From NCBI GenBank assembly GCA_963662175.1, contig OY759221.1, positions 1,426,001-1,490,000 on the forward strand: 64,000 bases of DNA. Reading direction: 5' to 3'. Made by a program: the position numbers and the translations under genes. Position 1 is the first letter of the stretch, and the number at the start of each line of letters is the position of its first letter. The notes under the pieces were generated by a model, which was given only the letters and a program-made list of their open reading frames with translations, was not told the DNA's origin and made no database searches. This DNA is from Aradus depressus (lineage: Eukaryota; Arthropoda; Insecta; Hemiptera; Aradidae). Below, one piece after another: positions 1 through 10,224 of this stretch.

Positions 1-1090
1 TTTCGGATTTTATCAGTTCCAGGTCTCTAAGACTATTACAATCGGTTTTGAAGTAGAAAACATCATTGGCCGCACCGAGTTGTGGCATCAGGATCCTTGG
101 TCAAACAAAACATGGCAGAATTTCAAATGCAACATTATAAGCCACAGCCGGATGCTAATGTTATTAGTAGTTAGGCCATGAACCAACCACGTCCAATGAC
201 GCCATCTCCCCTCGCCAGGCAGCGCGGGCCGAAGTTGCGTATAAAATTAATAGTGCTGCGCGGCCTCTCTCGGTAATATCTCGACATCGAGACCAGCTAC
301 AGATCTGTGGGACCACTCGTTTGATTTGTAATCCCGAGTTCTGCAATATTAAACTGATAATAGACACGTACACGATACACTTTGAGAGAACCGTAGGGAA
401 AATGTGTTGCGAGTTTACTAACTTCGGAATGTCGCTTCATATGAAGAGAAAATATAATAATTGGCTAAACATTCGTCAAAAAAAGGAAATAACAAAGAAT
501 AATGAAGAAAACATTGTCCAATTCTCGAACGACTTAGGGAATGGAGGCAGCAGCAGAGATAGGCCGCGCGCGGAGTCAACGTAGGCGCCAGTACTTGGAT
601 GGAAAATGGCAGAGACCATGTTAAAACATTCAAACCCAACACATTCTGGTAACTTAGTGACGTACCGGTGTATCCCTCATACAGCATCCTTAGTGACTTG
701 CCGGCATCACGGGAAAATGTCTGAACATATCTGAATCAAACTGTATTGACACATCAGACTTACAACTTCTAAGTCTACTTGTCACCTAATAAATGATCCA
801 CACTTCGGTGGACACAACTCTTTAAACACTATTCTCCGAAAATACATGCTAAAGGACCCGACCAATCCATAATAAACCTTGACAAACTCAACAAAGAGAA
901 CACGCTACTGTCTATTCAAAAATGATTTTAGTTCAAAAGAAATAACATCACTTAAATTTTAAAAAATTAATTCATAATCAAATAATAGAAAACTGGGTCA
1001 AGTAAACACAGAAAGCAACTATTTACAACATTGTTTTGCATTAACTCAAATATTTACAACGTAACTTACTGATCTCTCAACTATTTAAAA
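1..1090. other. intergenic, no gene recognised
   Basis: I see no gene here. Open frames are short, overlap on both strands and lack recognisable domains or splice context. A short GC-richer patch lies near 190-260 and another near 550-590; the rest is AT-rich. Confidence 0.5.
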
Positions 1091-1111
1091 TTTGACTAAT
1101 AATTAGTCAAA
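1091..1111. repeat. short perfect palindrome
   Basis: Two 10-base arms (tttgactaat and its reverse complement) are separated by one base. It lies 19 bases before a longer hairpin, and the two may be parts of one small foldback element. Confidence 0.6.
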
Positions 1112-1129
1112 TTAGAAGAAGTTTAGAGT

Positions 1130-1186
1130 GTCTTAAGTTAGTTTCCATTTGAATAATTATTGTTCAAATGGAAACTAACTTAAGAC
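1130..1186. repeat. 24-bp-arm perfect hairpin
   Basis: Arms at 1130-1153 and 1163-1186 are exact reverse complements around a 9-base loop. The sequence would fold into a stable stem. It has no coding potential. It could be a foldback transposon remnant or a small-RNA hairpin; the sequence does not decide. Confidence 0.75.
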
Positions 1187-1517
1187 ATTCTATACAACTG
1201 AATGATGAATCCCTTAACTAACTGAGGTGTCCCCTTAACATTTTTGCAAAATCTGTTAATAAAGGGTAGTTAACCTGCAACAATTTATAGAAAATTCATT
1301 TTTGTCGGAAGGGAACATTTTTTCACAAAGATATAGATAATGTAAAGGTAATAATGAGCTAAACAGTAATTGGAGGCAGGTTCACTTGCCAGAGCTTTGT
1401 GCAGTTATTTGGGACCTTTTTGGTTTCTATAAATCAGATAGGAAAGGGGAAGGTCCTAAATGAGGATGATTCTTTACATATTTCTGATGTGCCTGGCTTG
1501 CAACAGAAGAATAGTGA

Positions 1518-1693
1518 CTCAAGAAGTCTGTCTCACTCTCTGCAACTCAAGAAGTTTTTCTCACTCTCTGCAACTCAAGAAGTCTGTCTCACTCTCTGCA
1601 ACTCAAGAAGTCTGTCTCACTCTCTGCAACTCAAGAAGTCTGTCTCACTCTCTGCAACTCAAGAAGTCGGTCTCACTCTCTGCAACTCAAGAA
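1518..1693 (+). repeat. 28-bp minisatellite, about 6 copies
   Basis: A 28-base unit beginning ctcaagaagtctgtctcact is repeated head to tail with a few single-base variants. Because the unit has no stop in the forward frames, two short open frames run through it. I treat these as chance. Confidence 0.9.
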
Positions 1694-1854
1694 CATTTCC
1701 CATAATTTCCACACCTCATGACCCCCTTTCATTTATTATAATTTATTCAAAATTAATATTAAAATTAAACTTTCTTTTCTAATTATTCTGTTGCCATCAC
1801 TTCTTGCTGATCCATCCATCCCTTCATCTATACAACTATAAAGAGAAAAAAGTC

Positions 1855-2205
1855 GTCGGTGGATCACCGTCAGGAATACCCAATGTGTGTATCTGCGAAC
1901 AAGATAACTCCCGATAGAATGAATATATCGTCGAGAAATTGTATATGCTTATCCAGAAATGCGACGACACCCGTTGATTCTCAGTCAAATCGGCCGAAGG
2001 AAAAAGGGGTCAGAGCGAACACACTAACAACTGTTGATGTAATGAATATATAGATATGGAAATTACTGTTAGGATTCAGAAGTTTCTTAGTACGACACCC
2101 AATGATTTCCATCCAAATCAGTAGACTGGTGTCAGAGGGAGAGCAAACATTCAGTTGATTAATTAGCCCTGGGGAAGTACATTGCGGTGATTCACCGACG
2201 TATTT
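1855..2205 (+). repeat. dispersed repeat family X, partial copy
   Basis: This matches other copies in the window through phrases such as gatagaatgaatatatcg, aaatcggcc and the terminal ctggggaagtacattg followed by gtgattcaccgacg. Family X is noncoding, of unknown class, and recurs at about 8.3, 9.5, 10.2, 35.4, 39.7, 48.6, 53.6 and 59.2 kb. Its 5' end carries acttccccag and its 3' end ctggggaagt, which are reverse complements, so it may be an inverted-repeat element. Confidence 0.7.
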
Positions 2206-4071
2206 TTATTTCCCTTTACATATTCTTAAAGTGCTTCTCTTATCATCACAAACTTATAGAACAATGGTCGATGTCGATTGCTTGGACACAGGGAAAAGAT
2301 ACTGTAAGCTTGTAAACGAATCTCAATGTTACGGCCAAATTTTCCCTATCAGTAATGGCTTCTCTCAGATATGTCGCTTTTGAACCAATCAATGAAGCTA
2401 TGTATTCAAGATCAGTCGTTTCTTCAACTGATTCAAAAGAACCCACTTGGCATAGTTTATTTCCGTGTTGTAATTCGTTTTGAAAAATTTATTTGGACCA
2501 CACATGCCCCATTTCTTCTTACTCTTCAAAATTCCTCATAATGAGAGTACAGCTGTGGCCCTATGTGGCGTCGCAGGCCGAGGCAGCCACGCGGACACAG
2601 CTCAAAATGCCAATATCGTGTTTTGTTAGACCGACTCTGGTATAGTTGTTCTATTCCTGGGCGTGTTCCGTTATTCATTGTAATTCGGCGCGGTGTCTTT
2701 TCTCGCAACCCCCCTACTCCCGGTCTGTTTCGGCTGTCGACCTTCAGAGTCCTGGAGGGCCGCAAAACCACTTTCACTTCTTCAGTCGGCTCCAGGCCTC
2801 ACACCTCACTTCTTCATTGCTCGCTCTAAGGTTCCCCACACATTTCCCCGTTTGGGCTCGCTTCTTTTAAGAAAAATAACCAACAAAATATGGGATTCCA
2901 CAGAGGGATTGTGAAGTGAAATTCTCTTGACAAGCCACAAAGTGAGTACATCTTTCAACCCTACCTATTACTTTATTTTATGTCGAATTTATCATAAGTT
3001 TCTTTATGTTTTCTTATTTTCGCATCTTCCATACTCACTTATGATCCTGTGCACTTCACCTCATGTCTTCTTATCAATCATTCTCCTTCTTATCAGTTTC
3101 ATTTCACTTTCACCTCCACTTCTCTCTCCAACTGGTTTACCTGAAAAACGAAAAGTGTTATTTTTATATAGTTTCAAACATCTTACTTTATCATACCACG
3201 ATTTTGAATACAAGTCAAATAATACCAGTTAATTGTTCATAGTTTCAGTTCACAACCAAATAAAGTACATACATTTAGAGTACCTAAATTATTAGAAGTT
3301 TAGTCGCGGAAGACCACCAAATCGCACAAAAACTTGGATTTTAATTCTAAATGCCATATTGTCAGAATTAGATATTTAATTGAGGTCAGTAATTTAAGTA
3401 CTTAAACCAAATACTTGAAACATGTGTCTGCATAACGTTTTATTATTACTTTGGGTGTTGAGACTTGGGCTTAAAACAATAAAATGAACAAATGGAATGA
3501 AAACAAACATAAAATAAAAATAATAAAAGTTTGCGCCATTACATGAAGTACCTATATACTTAACAATAATATCAGGTACTTTGAGGTGTTCTCTTGAAAA
3601 CAGCTGTTGTCCTCAGCCATTGTTGGGTGTGGAGAATTTCCTTGACCTTTCGAAAAAGTGTCATTTTTCTTTTGCCAGCCGTTTGACTGGACGAGAGGTG
3701 GGTCGTTATTTGACAATCTGTTACTTTCTCTAAAAGTAGCAGACTAGTGCTTAAACTCAAAATTAACTTGATAACTTGTCTACTTTCAGTTGAAAGTTGT
3801 TTTTCTCCTTTCCCATCTGTATTATGGGTAACATTATTTCATCATGCTACTTTGTATCAGATACTCCCAGATCACTGATACTTTAAAATGATAGATACTA
3901 TTTTACCAGCTGACTTTCAGTATCCGTTTCCGAACTGAGACTTGACTAGTAGGGACGTTGAAAACCGCTCCTTTGCTCCAGAAACAAGAACAAGTTGTTA
4001 CCGCTCCTAAAACATACCTGTTACAAATAACGACGTTAATAAACGTTTTATTATATTCATATGAGCTAGAC
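2206..4071. other. intergenic, with a GC-richer patch at 2560-2860
   Basis: No coding exon can be supported. The patch at about 2560-2860 is richer in G and C than its surroundings and open in several frames at once, without a recognisable domain. The rest is AT-rich, simple sequence. Confidence 0.4.
2782..2947 (+). promoter_or_regulatory. possible transcription start and first-exon donor
   Basis: An arthropod initiator consensus (tcagtc) lies at 2782-2787 inside a GC-richer patch, and a good splice donor (aaa|gtgagt) at 2942. Together they could mark a non-coding first exon of about 155 bases. The LRR gene at 32132 has a splice acceptor just before its start codon and so needs such an exon somewhere upstream. 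Linking the two across 29 kb of repeats is speculation. Confidence 0.12.
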
Positions 4072-4740
4072 CAGGGGTCGGCAACGCTGTGCCCGCCTTC
4101 CAAATATCTAAATTCTAAAGATATTTGAGCAACCACTCGTAGCTGTAATGAATAATTTTAGTAAAAATTCTTATTTTATCTTCGCCATTTTAACGATTGT
4201 ACGAATTGTTCAATTAAACTTTTGACAAAAACTGAATCTTAGCGACATCTAGAGATACTAGAGACATCTGATTGCTCATATGGTGAACTATTTTCTGTCC
4301 CCACTATCCTCATATACTCAGTCTAGCCACGGCGTGCTACGCTTTACATTCGTAATCTCTGTTCGTACGTACACTCGTCATTGTTGAGAAAATGTGCCCT
4401 AAAATTGAGCTCTGCGCGTCGACAAATGCTTATGAATGTTTGTTTTCCGATCAAGCCTCACTGACACTCATTTAGACCAGTGGCTGAGAACTGGCAATTC
4501 AACTTATGTGCCACATTACAATGAGTTGGCCGCACATTTGCAGTGTCAAATATGGCATTAATTATCAATTAAGATCAAGATTGTTTTTTCAATAAAATTT
4601 TGAATTTATGCAGTACATTTATGTTGCATTAATATTTTCATGTTTAAATATTAGCCCTCCTTCCTCTTCATGCCACGGTGCCCGCCAAACTCCCGCATTT
4701 CGAAATATGCCCTCCTAGTAAAAAAGGTTGCCGACCCCTG
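4072..4740. mobile_element. hAT-like non-autonomous element, 669 bp
   Basis: The element starts with caggggtcggcaac and ends with gttgccgacccctg, a 14-bp perfect terminal inverted repeat of the CAGGGGT type common in hAT elements. Flanking octamers agctagac (4064-4071) and gtctagac (4741-4748) match at the six inner bases, in line with a decayed 8-bp target-site duplication. Subterminal segments (gtgcccgcc on both sides) also pair. No transposase frame is visible, so it depended on another copy. Confidence 0.8.
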
Positions 4741-5214
4741 GTCTAGACTATTTGAGACAGATGTTTCCTTTATATCCGTCCTCATCTTTCATGAATTATT
4801 TTATTTTTACTATTTTTATTTTATTTTAAATATTTGTTTCTGAGATTAAATAAACTTATGTTATTTTAATTTTATTTAAATAAATTTAACCTTGTTACTT
4901 TATACTTTAGTATATAATATATGTATACTAAATGAGTTTTTATACTAAATATACAATAAAGAAACCCAGCCGAGGCCATTCGGTTTTTCTATCTGTATAC
5001 AATAAATACAGTAAATTCAAAATGAATATATATAAATTCTAAATACATTAGGTAAAAAAAAATAACAAAAAACACACCAATTTGTACAGGAGGGTTTGAA
5101 ATGTACTTCACACAATTGGTTAGCATTTTTTTTTCTCACAATTTAATAGACAATTTTCAACTGTGAGAACACAATAAGAAAAGATGATCTCAGGAGAAGT
5201 AGTCAAAAACACTT
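4741..5214. other. AT-rich intergenic DNA
   Basis: No gene seen. Runs of A and T and short palindromic AT stretches near 4880-4950 dominate. Confidence 0.5.
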
Positions 5215-5244
5215 AATGAGATGCTGGTCAGAACCAGGGCCTCA

Positions 5245-5395
5245 TCAGGGTTCCTCCTCAGGCAGGAGGTCACGCGGCCAACGACGATTGAGTCGTCGAG
5301 GTGGGCTGCCCGGCAAGGACCGGACCGACATTGCTTCCACTAGTGTGTTAAGTGTGAACTTTTTGTGCATAGTTAGAATTACAATTATCTTTATT
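5245..5395 (-). pseudogene. Jockey-type LINE reverse transcriptase, C-terminal tail
   Basis: The minus strand reads LPGSPPRRLNRRWPRDLLPE and then a stop. This matches the end of the longer LINE fragment at 34.8-35.1 kb (LPGGPPRRLNRRWPRDLL). Proline-arginine endings like this are usual at the C-terminus of Jockey-clade ORF2 proteins. Only this tail and some flanking LINE sequence remain, the usual 5' truncation of a LINE copy. Confidence 0.7.
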
Positions 5396-5450
5396 TAGTA
5401 AAAAAAAAATAATAAAAATAAAAGAAAGGGCTGGTCTGTACGGAGTTTAG

Positions 5451-5530
5451 GCTTAGCATCACACTTGAGTTGCCAATGAGAGATGGTCTAGCTTAGCATC
5501 ACACTTGAGTTGCCAATGAGAGATGGTCTC
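5451..5530 (+). repeat. 40-bp perfect direct repeat, two copies
   Basis: The unit beginning gcttagcatcacacttgagt occurs at 5451-5490 and 5491-5530. It ends about 20 bases before the Harbinger-like element. Confidence 0.9.
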
Positions 5531-5549
5531 ATTGAATTTATTAAGCTTA

Positions 5550-6189
5550 GTCCACACTAGTAGACATGTTGCGCCATTTTGGCCTCTGAGACGTGTCTCA
5601 GGTTGTCTACGAGACATGTCTTTAGACCAATCCCCGTCTACGGGCCTGTTGCGAGAACAAAAATCGCAGGTCTAAAGTCTCCCGATCGGAATGGGAGACC
5701 GCATGCAACGTTAGACATATTGGCAACATTTTGACAGTGTGGACGTCACTCGGTGTCTAGAGGCGAGACACGTTCTAGTCTGTCTCCAGCTTCCGAGTGG
5801 TCTGGTTCGGCTCTTTACAGTTATTTTCCAAAGTTTTACAGTTCTTTTGACAACATGTGGTCTAACGAGAAAGTTGTAAAACTAATTGAAGATTACCATG
5901 CGTCTTATTGTTTGTGGGATGTTACGAGTCCCGACTACAAAAACTGGGTAAAAAGAAAAGTGGCCCTGGAATCTCTGGCTGCCAAGGTCCTTCTGAGAGC
6001 ACTTCGCGCGTCCACCAACGTTTACGTTTTCGTGTTCTTTCACTTGTAATTAGCACTAAGCAGGAACTCATTCCATACAAAACAATGTCCAAATTGACGA
6101 GACAAAGAACGGTGTCTCTAGATGGTCTATAGACCGTGTCTCGAGACCGCCTATAGACAAATCGCGCAACATGGTCTACTAGTGTGTAC
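5550..6189. mobile_element. PIF/Harbinger-like element, 640 bp
   Basis: Terminal inverted repeats: left arm 5550-5574 (gtccacactagtagac, then atgttgcgc), right arm 6164-6189, differing by one base and a one-base indel. Subterminal gagac/gtctc palindromes are abundant at both ends. Flanks taagctta and taggcttt match at 6 of 8 positions. The interior encodes a MADF-like fragment, the DNA-binding partner found in many PIF/Harbinger elements. The family assignment rests on that domain. An 8-bp target duplication would instead suggest hAT, since Harbinger makes 3 bp. Confidence 0.6.
5855..6049 (+). pseudogene. MADF-domain protein fragment of a transposon
   Basis: From an ATG at 5855 the frame reads MWSNEKVVKLIEDYHASYCL and then WDVTSPDYKNWVKRK. 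This fits the start of a MADF domain: a first tryptophan, the LIxxY helix, LWD, and YKN followed by basic residues. The match stops after about 45 residues, where the frame runs into unrelated sequence and a stop. A full MADF domain is about 80-90 residues. MADF proteins bind DNA and in Harbinger elements assist the transposase. This copy is truncated inside the element. Confidence 0.6.
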
Positions 6190-6248
6190 TAGGCTTTAGG
6201 TATCAGTGTTTTGGAGAGGTAATACCTGCTTATAATAGTTCAATATAT

Positions 6249-6944
6249 ACATAGTTCAATGTTGGGCAAAATTCATTCAGAAAAATGAATAAAAATTTAT
6301 TTTCATTCAAATATTTTGAATAATGATTATTTATTATTCAGTTTTTCATCAAATAAAATTATTAATTTTGTTTTATTCATTATTTGAATAAAAAATAAAT
6401 GTTGACAAACCCATACTCCCATGGGTGTCGGAATCCCTATTAATGTCACTCATAATGGAATTAGAAAAAAAAATTGTACACCAGAAAAAATATATTTAAC
6501 TTTATAAGTTGTAACGGCAGGAATTAACACTCAACACAGATGTACGATGTATCTTTGTTTATCGACCTAAACCATTGTTTACACTTTGCCTTATGCATTT
6601 AATTTAATGTAGATTGCAATTTTGTAAACATAACGTATTTGTCATTATAAACAAACATTTGTCAATAAACCTGTGAGCAGGTGGGGGGGGGGGGGGGGGG
6701 GGGGGGCAGGAATCCTTACATTCTAATCCAATAAAGCTATTAGCTAACTCGGCCTTGAAAAATACAAGTTAAAAAATAATCATTCATAAATTAGCTAAAA
6801 TAATGGTAATGGTTAAAGAATAACGAATAATTCATAGAATAAAATGGTAACTTGTTTCATGAATAATATACTAATCACTAAAAAAAATATTGAATAACTT
6901 CATTCAATAAAAATGAATTCAATGATGCCCAACATTGGCTATGT
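6249..6944. mobile_element. small inverted-repeat element with poly-G core
   Basis: Left arm 6249-6267 (acatagttcaatgttgggc) pairs with right arm 6927-6944 with a small mismatch or indel. Inside, both ends carry many attcattca/tgaataa motifs, and a run of 24 G lies at 6683-6706. No protein is encoded. It resembles a MITE. I could not identify a clear target duplication. Confidence 0.5.
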
Positions 6945-8288
6945 TCAACCTTTTTAATTTATACCAAATATCAACATGAATCTCTTTGTGATTACCTAAG
7001 GCGGCGTATGTAAAACTTGCCAAAGAACCTTTTTTTTTTTTTAAGTGCATTAAAGAAGTACATACATATATTGTTTGAAAAAAATAAATTCAAATATGTT
7101 GTTGTTTATTGGGATTACCCCGGGGTATGTTCTATTGTTTAGTTTATTCAAAATTGATGTGATTTGTTACAAATACGGAGTATTTCACGAGAACCTATAC
7201 TACTTCATTAAAAGGACGGACGGGAGGATCAGAATGGTATTCAATCGGATGAAAGAACAAATCATATCATGGTGGCTGGTAAATTGAGGAAAAGTACCTA
7301 CCTAAGTGTGTACTTGAATACATTCATTTATTCATTGGCTGGCCCATACACAAATATATTGTTAACCCTAAACTTTGTACAGGGCAGTCCTTTATTCTTT
7401 TACAAAATCAAAATTATTGTCATTCTAACTATAAATTTCAAACTCTTCTGTACAAATTGATATGATTATTTTCTTCAAAGTGTAATTGAAGGTGCAGAAA
7501 TATCGATTTGAAATTGCGCGCCAAAGTATACCCTGTACGTGAAGTGTCGAACCCGAACCCAAGGACAGATATTATAAAATAACAAATACTTACGAACTGC
7601 TCGATTTACTTTTTAGTTTGTGCGCCAGGAAAAATCGTTGTTATCTACACAGAGATAGCGCTTTTGCCCATCACCACACTGGAACATTTTCGGTTGTGTA
7701 ACAGACTCTCTTGATAAGCAGGGCTGCAATTTTTATCTGAAACAAACAAACAAAGACAAATATTATTATTTTTACTTTCATGTTCTCGAAATGGAGGTCT
7801 CTTGATGCATAGAAACAAACATCATGTCCTATGTAAGGTTAGATTCTGATTGTCCTACACAAAACGTAGAGCTAAGTAGTAAACTGTATGTGCCTGGCTG
7901 TTTGACTGTCCCTAGAATGTTATTTATTTTATCCATCGATATCTTCTGCAAAAAAAAGCACCGATTTGAATGTTTCTTTCTACAAAATGTTCGTGACAGT
8001 GAGGACTCAATGCCTATTGAATTTGGAGCCAATAGGATCAGCTGCTTTGTTAATATGTGCGATTTAACACTAATTTTATACCTATAACAATATCGTCTAA
8101 GGGCTTTCTGGTAAATTCTACTGACATAGCTGGACAATATCCATATCATACTTTAATGAATAACTTGAATTTTATCAGAAGTTCCCAAAGAAATATTCCA
8201 TATTTTATAATTATAATCTATTATTCATTTTTTGTTATAGCAATTATTTTGTAACATGTAAATCTTTGGTTCTCAATAACAGCTTTTA
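6945..8288. other. intergenic, no firm gene
   Basis: AT-rich sequence with scattered short open frames. The only segment with splice-like borders is on the minus strand at 7594-7736, listed separately. Nothing else shows domains or repeats. Confidence 0.4.
7594..7736 (-). other. possible unidentified minus-strand exon
   Basis: On the minus strand a pyrimidine-rich acceptor (tttgtttcag) precedes 143 bases that end at a strong donor (gtaagtatt). One frame reads about 39 residues including CLSRESVTQPKMFQCGDGQK, with four cysteines, before a stop. I do not recognise it. It could be the last exon of a small cysteine-containing protein or a chance arrangement. Confidence 0.15.
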
Positions 8289-8403
8289 TCCCCAGCTGTA
8301 CCATATATAGCGGAAGTTACGTAATCGGTCAGTAATTTGATGTTCAGCTTTCAACGGAATATCATGTTTTCCGACCCTCTGATTCCAAAAATGAAAAAAA
8401 AAA
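8289..8403 (+). repeat. dispersed repeat family X, 5' part
   Basis: Matches the 5' ends of the copies at 10225 and 53631: ccagctgtacca, a short ggaagttacgtaatcgg block, then caacggaat, catgttttccgacc and an A-rich stretch. Only this head is present here. Confidence 0.65.
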
Positions 8404-9509
8404 TTCAGTCTGTGAACCTGATTATTGTAATAATAATATTTATTTCCGTTAAACCATAACATGGTAATATGATACGTTATTATAATGTTTACATTAAGAT
8501 AGCTTATAATTTAGATACTTAAACAGATATTAACTCTTAAGAGTCTGACACACATGGATTAGAATTAACAATATGTACTACTAAAAATTAAAGAGAAATG
8601 AATAAATAAATGCTTGAAAATACGAGTACAAAAAAAAAAAAATATTATATAGTAGATATTTTTTTAAATTTAATTAAAATTAAGATAATATTTTTTGATA
8701 ACTTTTCCGGAAGTGTCTTTTACGACATTTCGGGACGTTCTCCCGTACCTTCCTCAGATCACAATCACAATGTGCGAAATATAGAAAAGATTAAGAAAAC
8801 AACATAACAATTATAATATATACATATTTATATAAATAAAATAATAAAAATACAAAATACAAATTACTGTATAAATAATAAAAAATAATGATTAAAACGT
8901 AGATTAGACCTTAAGATCTATGGAGGAACCCTGCAAAAAAAAAATAAAAATAAAATAAAGCTATGTATCAAATAATGTTTTTGAATACTTATAAAACACG
9001 ATTTGTTATTATGGTTATTTTATTATTTTTGAACAATGAAAAAAAAATTCCGTTTCCGAATAGGTTTCCTCCAAAATAAACTTTTTTAGTTGAAGTTTAA
9101 ATATTCTTATTGTTCCTACTGTCTTCAAGAAGTGGGGAAGGAGATTAAAGAAATTAATTCCTTTATGAGTTATACCTACTTTTTTTCAAAAAGAGGAGAG
9201 GATCAATGTTTTGTTATTCTATACTAATGGGAAAATATTTTTATTTTTTCTAATAACCATTAAAGTTTCAAATATAAACTGCGCAGGGAAAGACAGGATT
9301 TTAAGTTTTTAAATATTTTTCTGCAGCTTGTTCTTTGGGTAATATTATTTCTTATTCTTAGTGCTTTCTTTTGAAGTCTGAAAATTTTAATACTGGAGGT
9401 ACATTAATGTATTAAACCGTAATTGATTAAAGAATGGAAATATGCATAATATAATGTAAATAATGTATCCTTTGTTGCGATCTTTTTAATATTACGAAGT
9501 AAGAAGCGA
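8404..9509. other. AT-rich intergenic DNA
   Basis: No gene recognised. Contains homopolymer A stretches near 8630 and 8936, and one conserved hairpin motif at 8728-8757 listed separately. Confidence 0.4.
8728..8757 (-). other. CTGANGA-hairpin-GAAA motif, locus 1
   Basis: Minus strand: ctgagga, one A, an imperfect six-pair stem (ggtacg / cgtccc) closing ggagaa, then gaaa. The same order occurs at three other places in the window inside different repeats. CUGANGA and GAAA are the conserved boxes of the hammerhead ribozyme, but the extra base before the stem departs from the standard fold. Confidence 0.5.
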
Positions 9510-9785
9510 ACGGAACTCAGTTCCTTACCGATTGACGATAGAATGAATGTATCGTCGCGAATTTTTATTTGTATCCAAAATCTCATAAGAACGACCAGAG
9601 GGAAGGGGACTCGATTCAAAACACTAATAACTGCCGATGATTTATGTCGACACGAAATTTAATTTGAGAATTCTGAAGCCACTCTGTAAGTCAAATATTA
9701 AGTTTGAGCCTTGGTTTTGGAGGAAGAGTGAAAACTTACTTGATTAATTCGAACTGGGGAAGTACATTGCCAGATTGACCGACGC
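9510..9785 (+). repeat. dispersed repeat family X, 3' part
   Basis: Carries the family phrases gatagaatgaatgtatcg and actgccgatg, and the 3' end ctggggaagtacattgcc followed by gaccgacg. Diverged and missing its 5' portion. Confidence 0.65.
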
Positions 9786-10224
9786 CCTTTTTATTTGTTG
9801 CCTCGTAAAATTAAGCCTAATTAAAGAATTCATTCTTTTTATCCTACTGTACAATAAAATAATAGCGAACTATTCTGGCTAACTTGGTATTAGAGGTATG
9901 TTTGGCTCTATATTTTTGCAATAGGTAATATAATATGAAAAACCGTTGAGATGCGTCATCATTAACTTTTTTTTGTTCTATTAGTGAGGTAGGTTATATC
10001 CTTGACTCATGTTTCATTTTACAAAAATTGCTTTTCGAATTCAATTCAGTATTCTTTTTGAATATTAAGATGTGCATTCTGGGAAGTATACGGATAAGAA
10101 AGTTAATTTCTGGGACAACAAAAACTTTCAGTAAAATTCCATATATGAAATTTTTTAAATAAATTCCATTTGTATTTTTTGAAAAATACAAAAGGAAAAA
10201 ATCTAACACTAATAATTGTATTTT
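9786..10224. other. AT-rich spacer
   Basis: No gene or repeat family recognised between two copies of family X. Confidence 0.4.

Noticed and set aside
2563..2829. An arginine-rich 88-codon frame as an exon
   Set aside because: Four overlapping frames on both strands are open in this GC-richer patch, none with a domain or splice support for coding. I kept only a weak non-coding exon suggestion.
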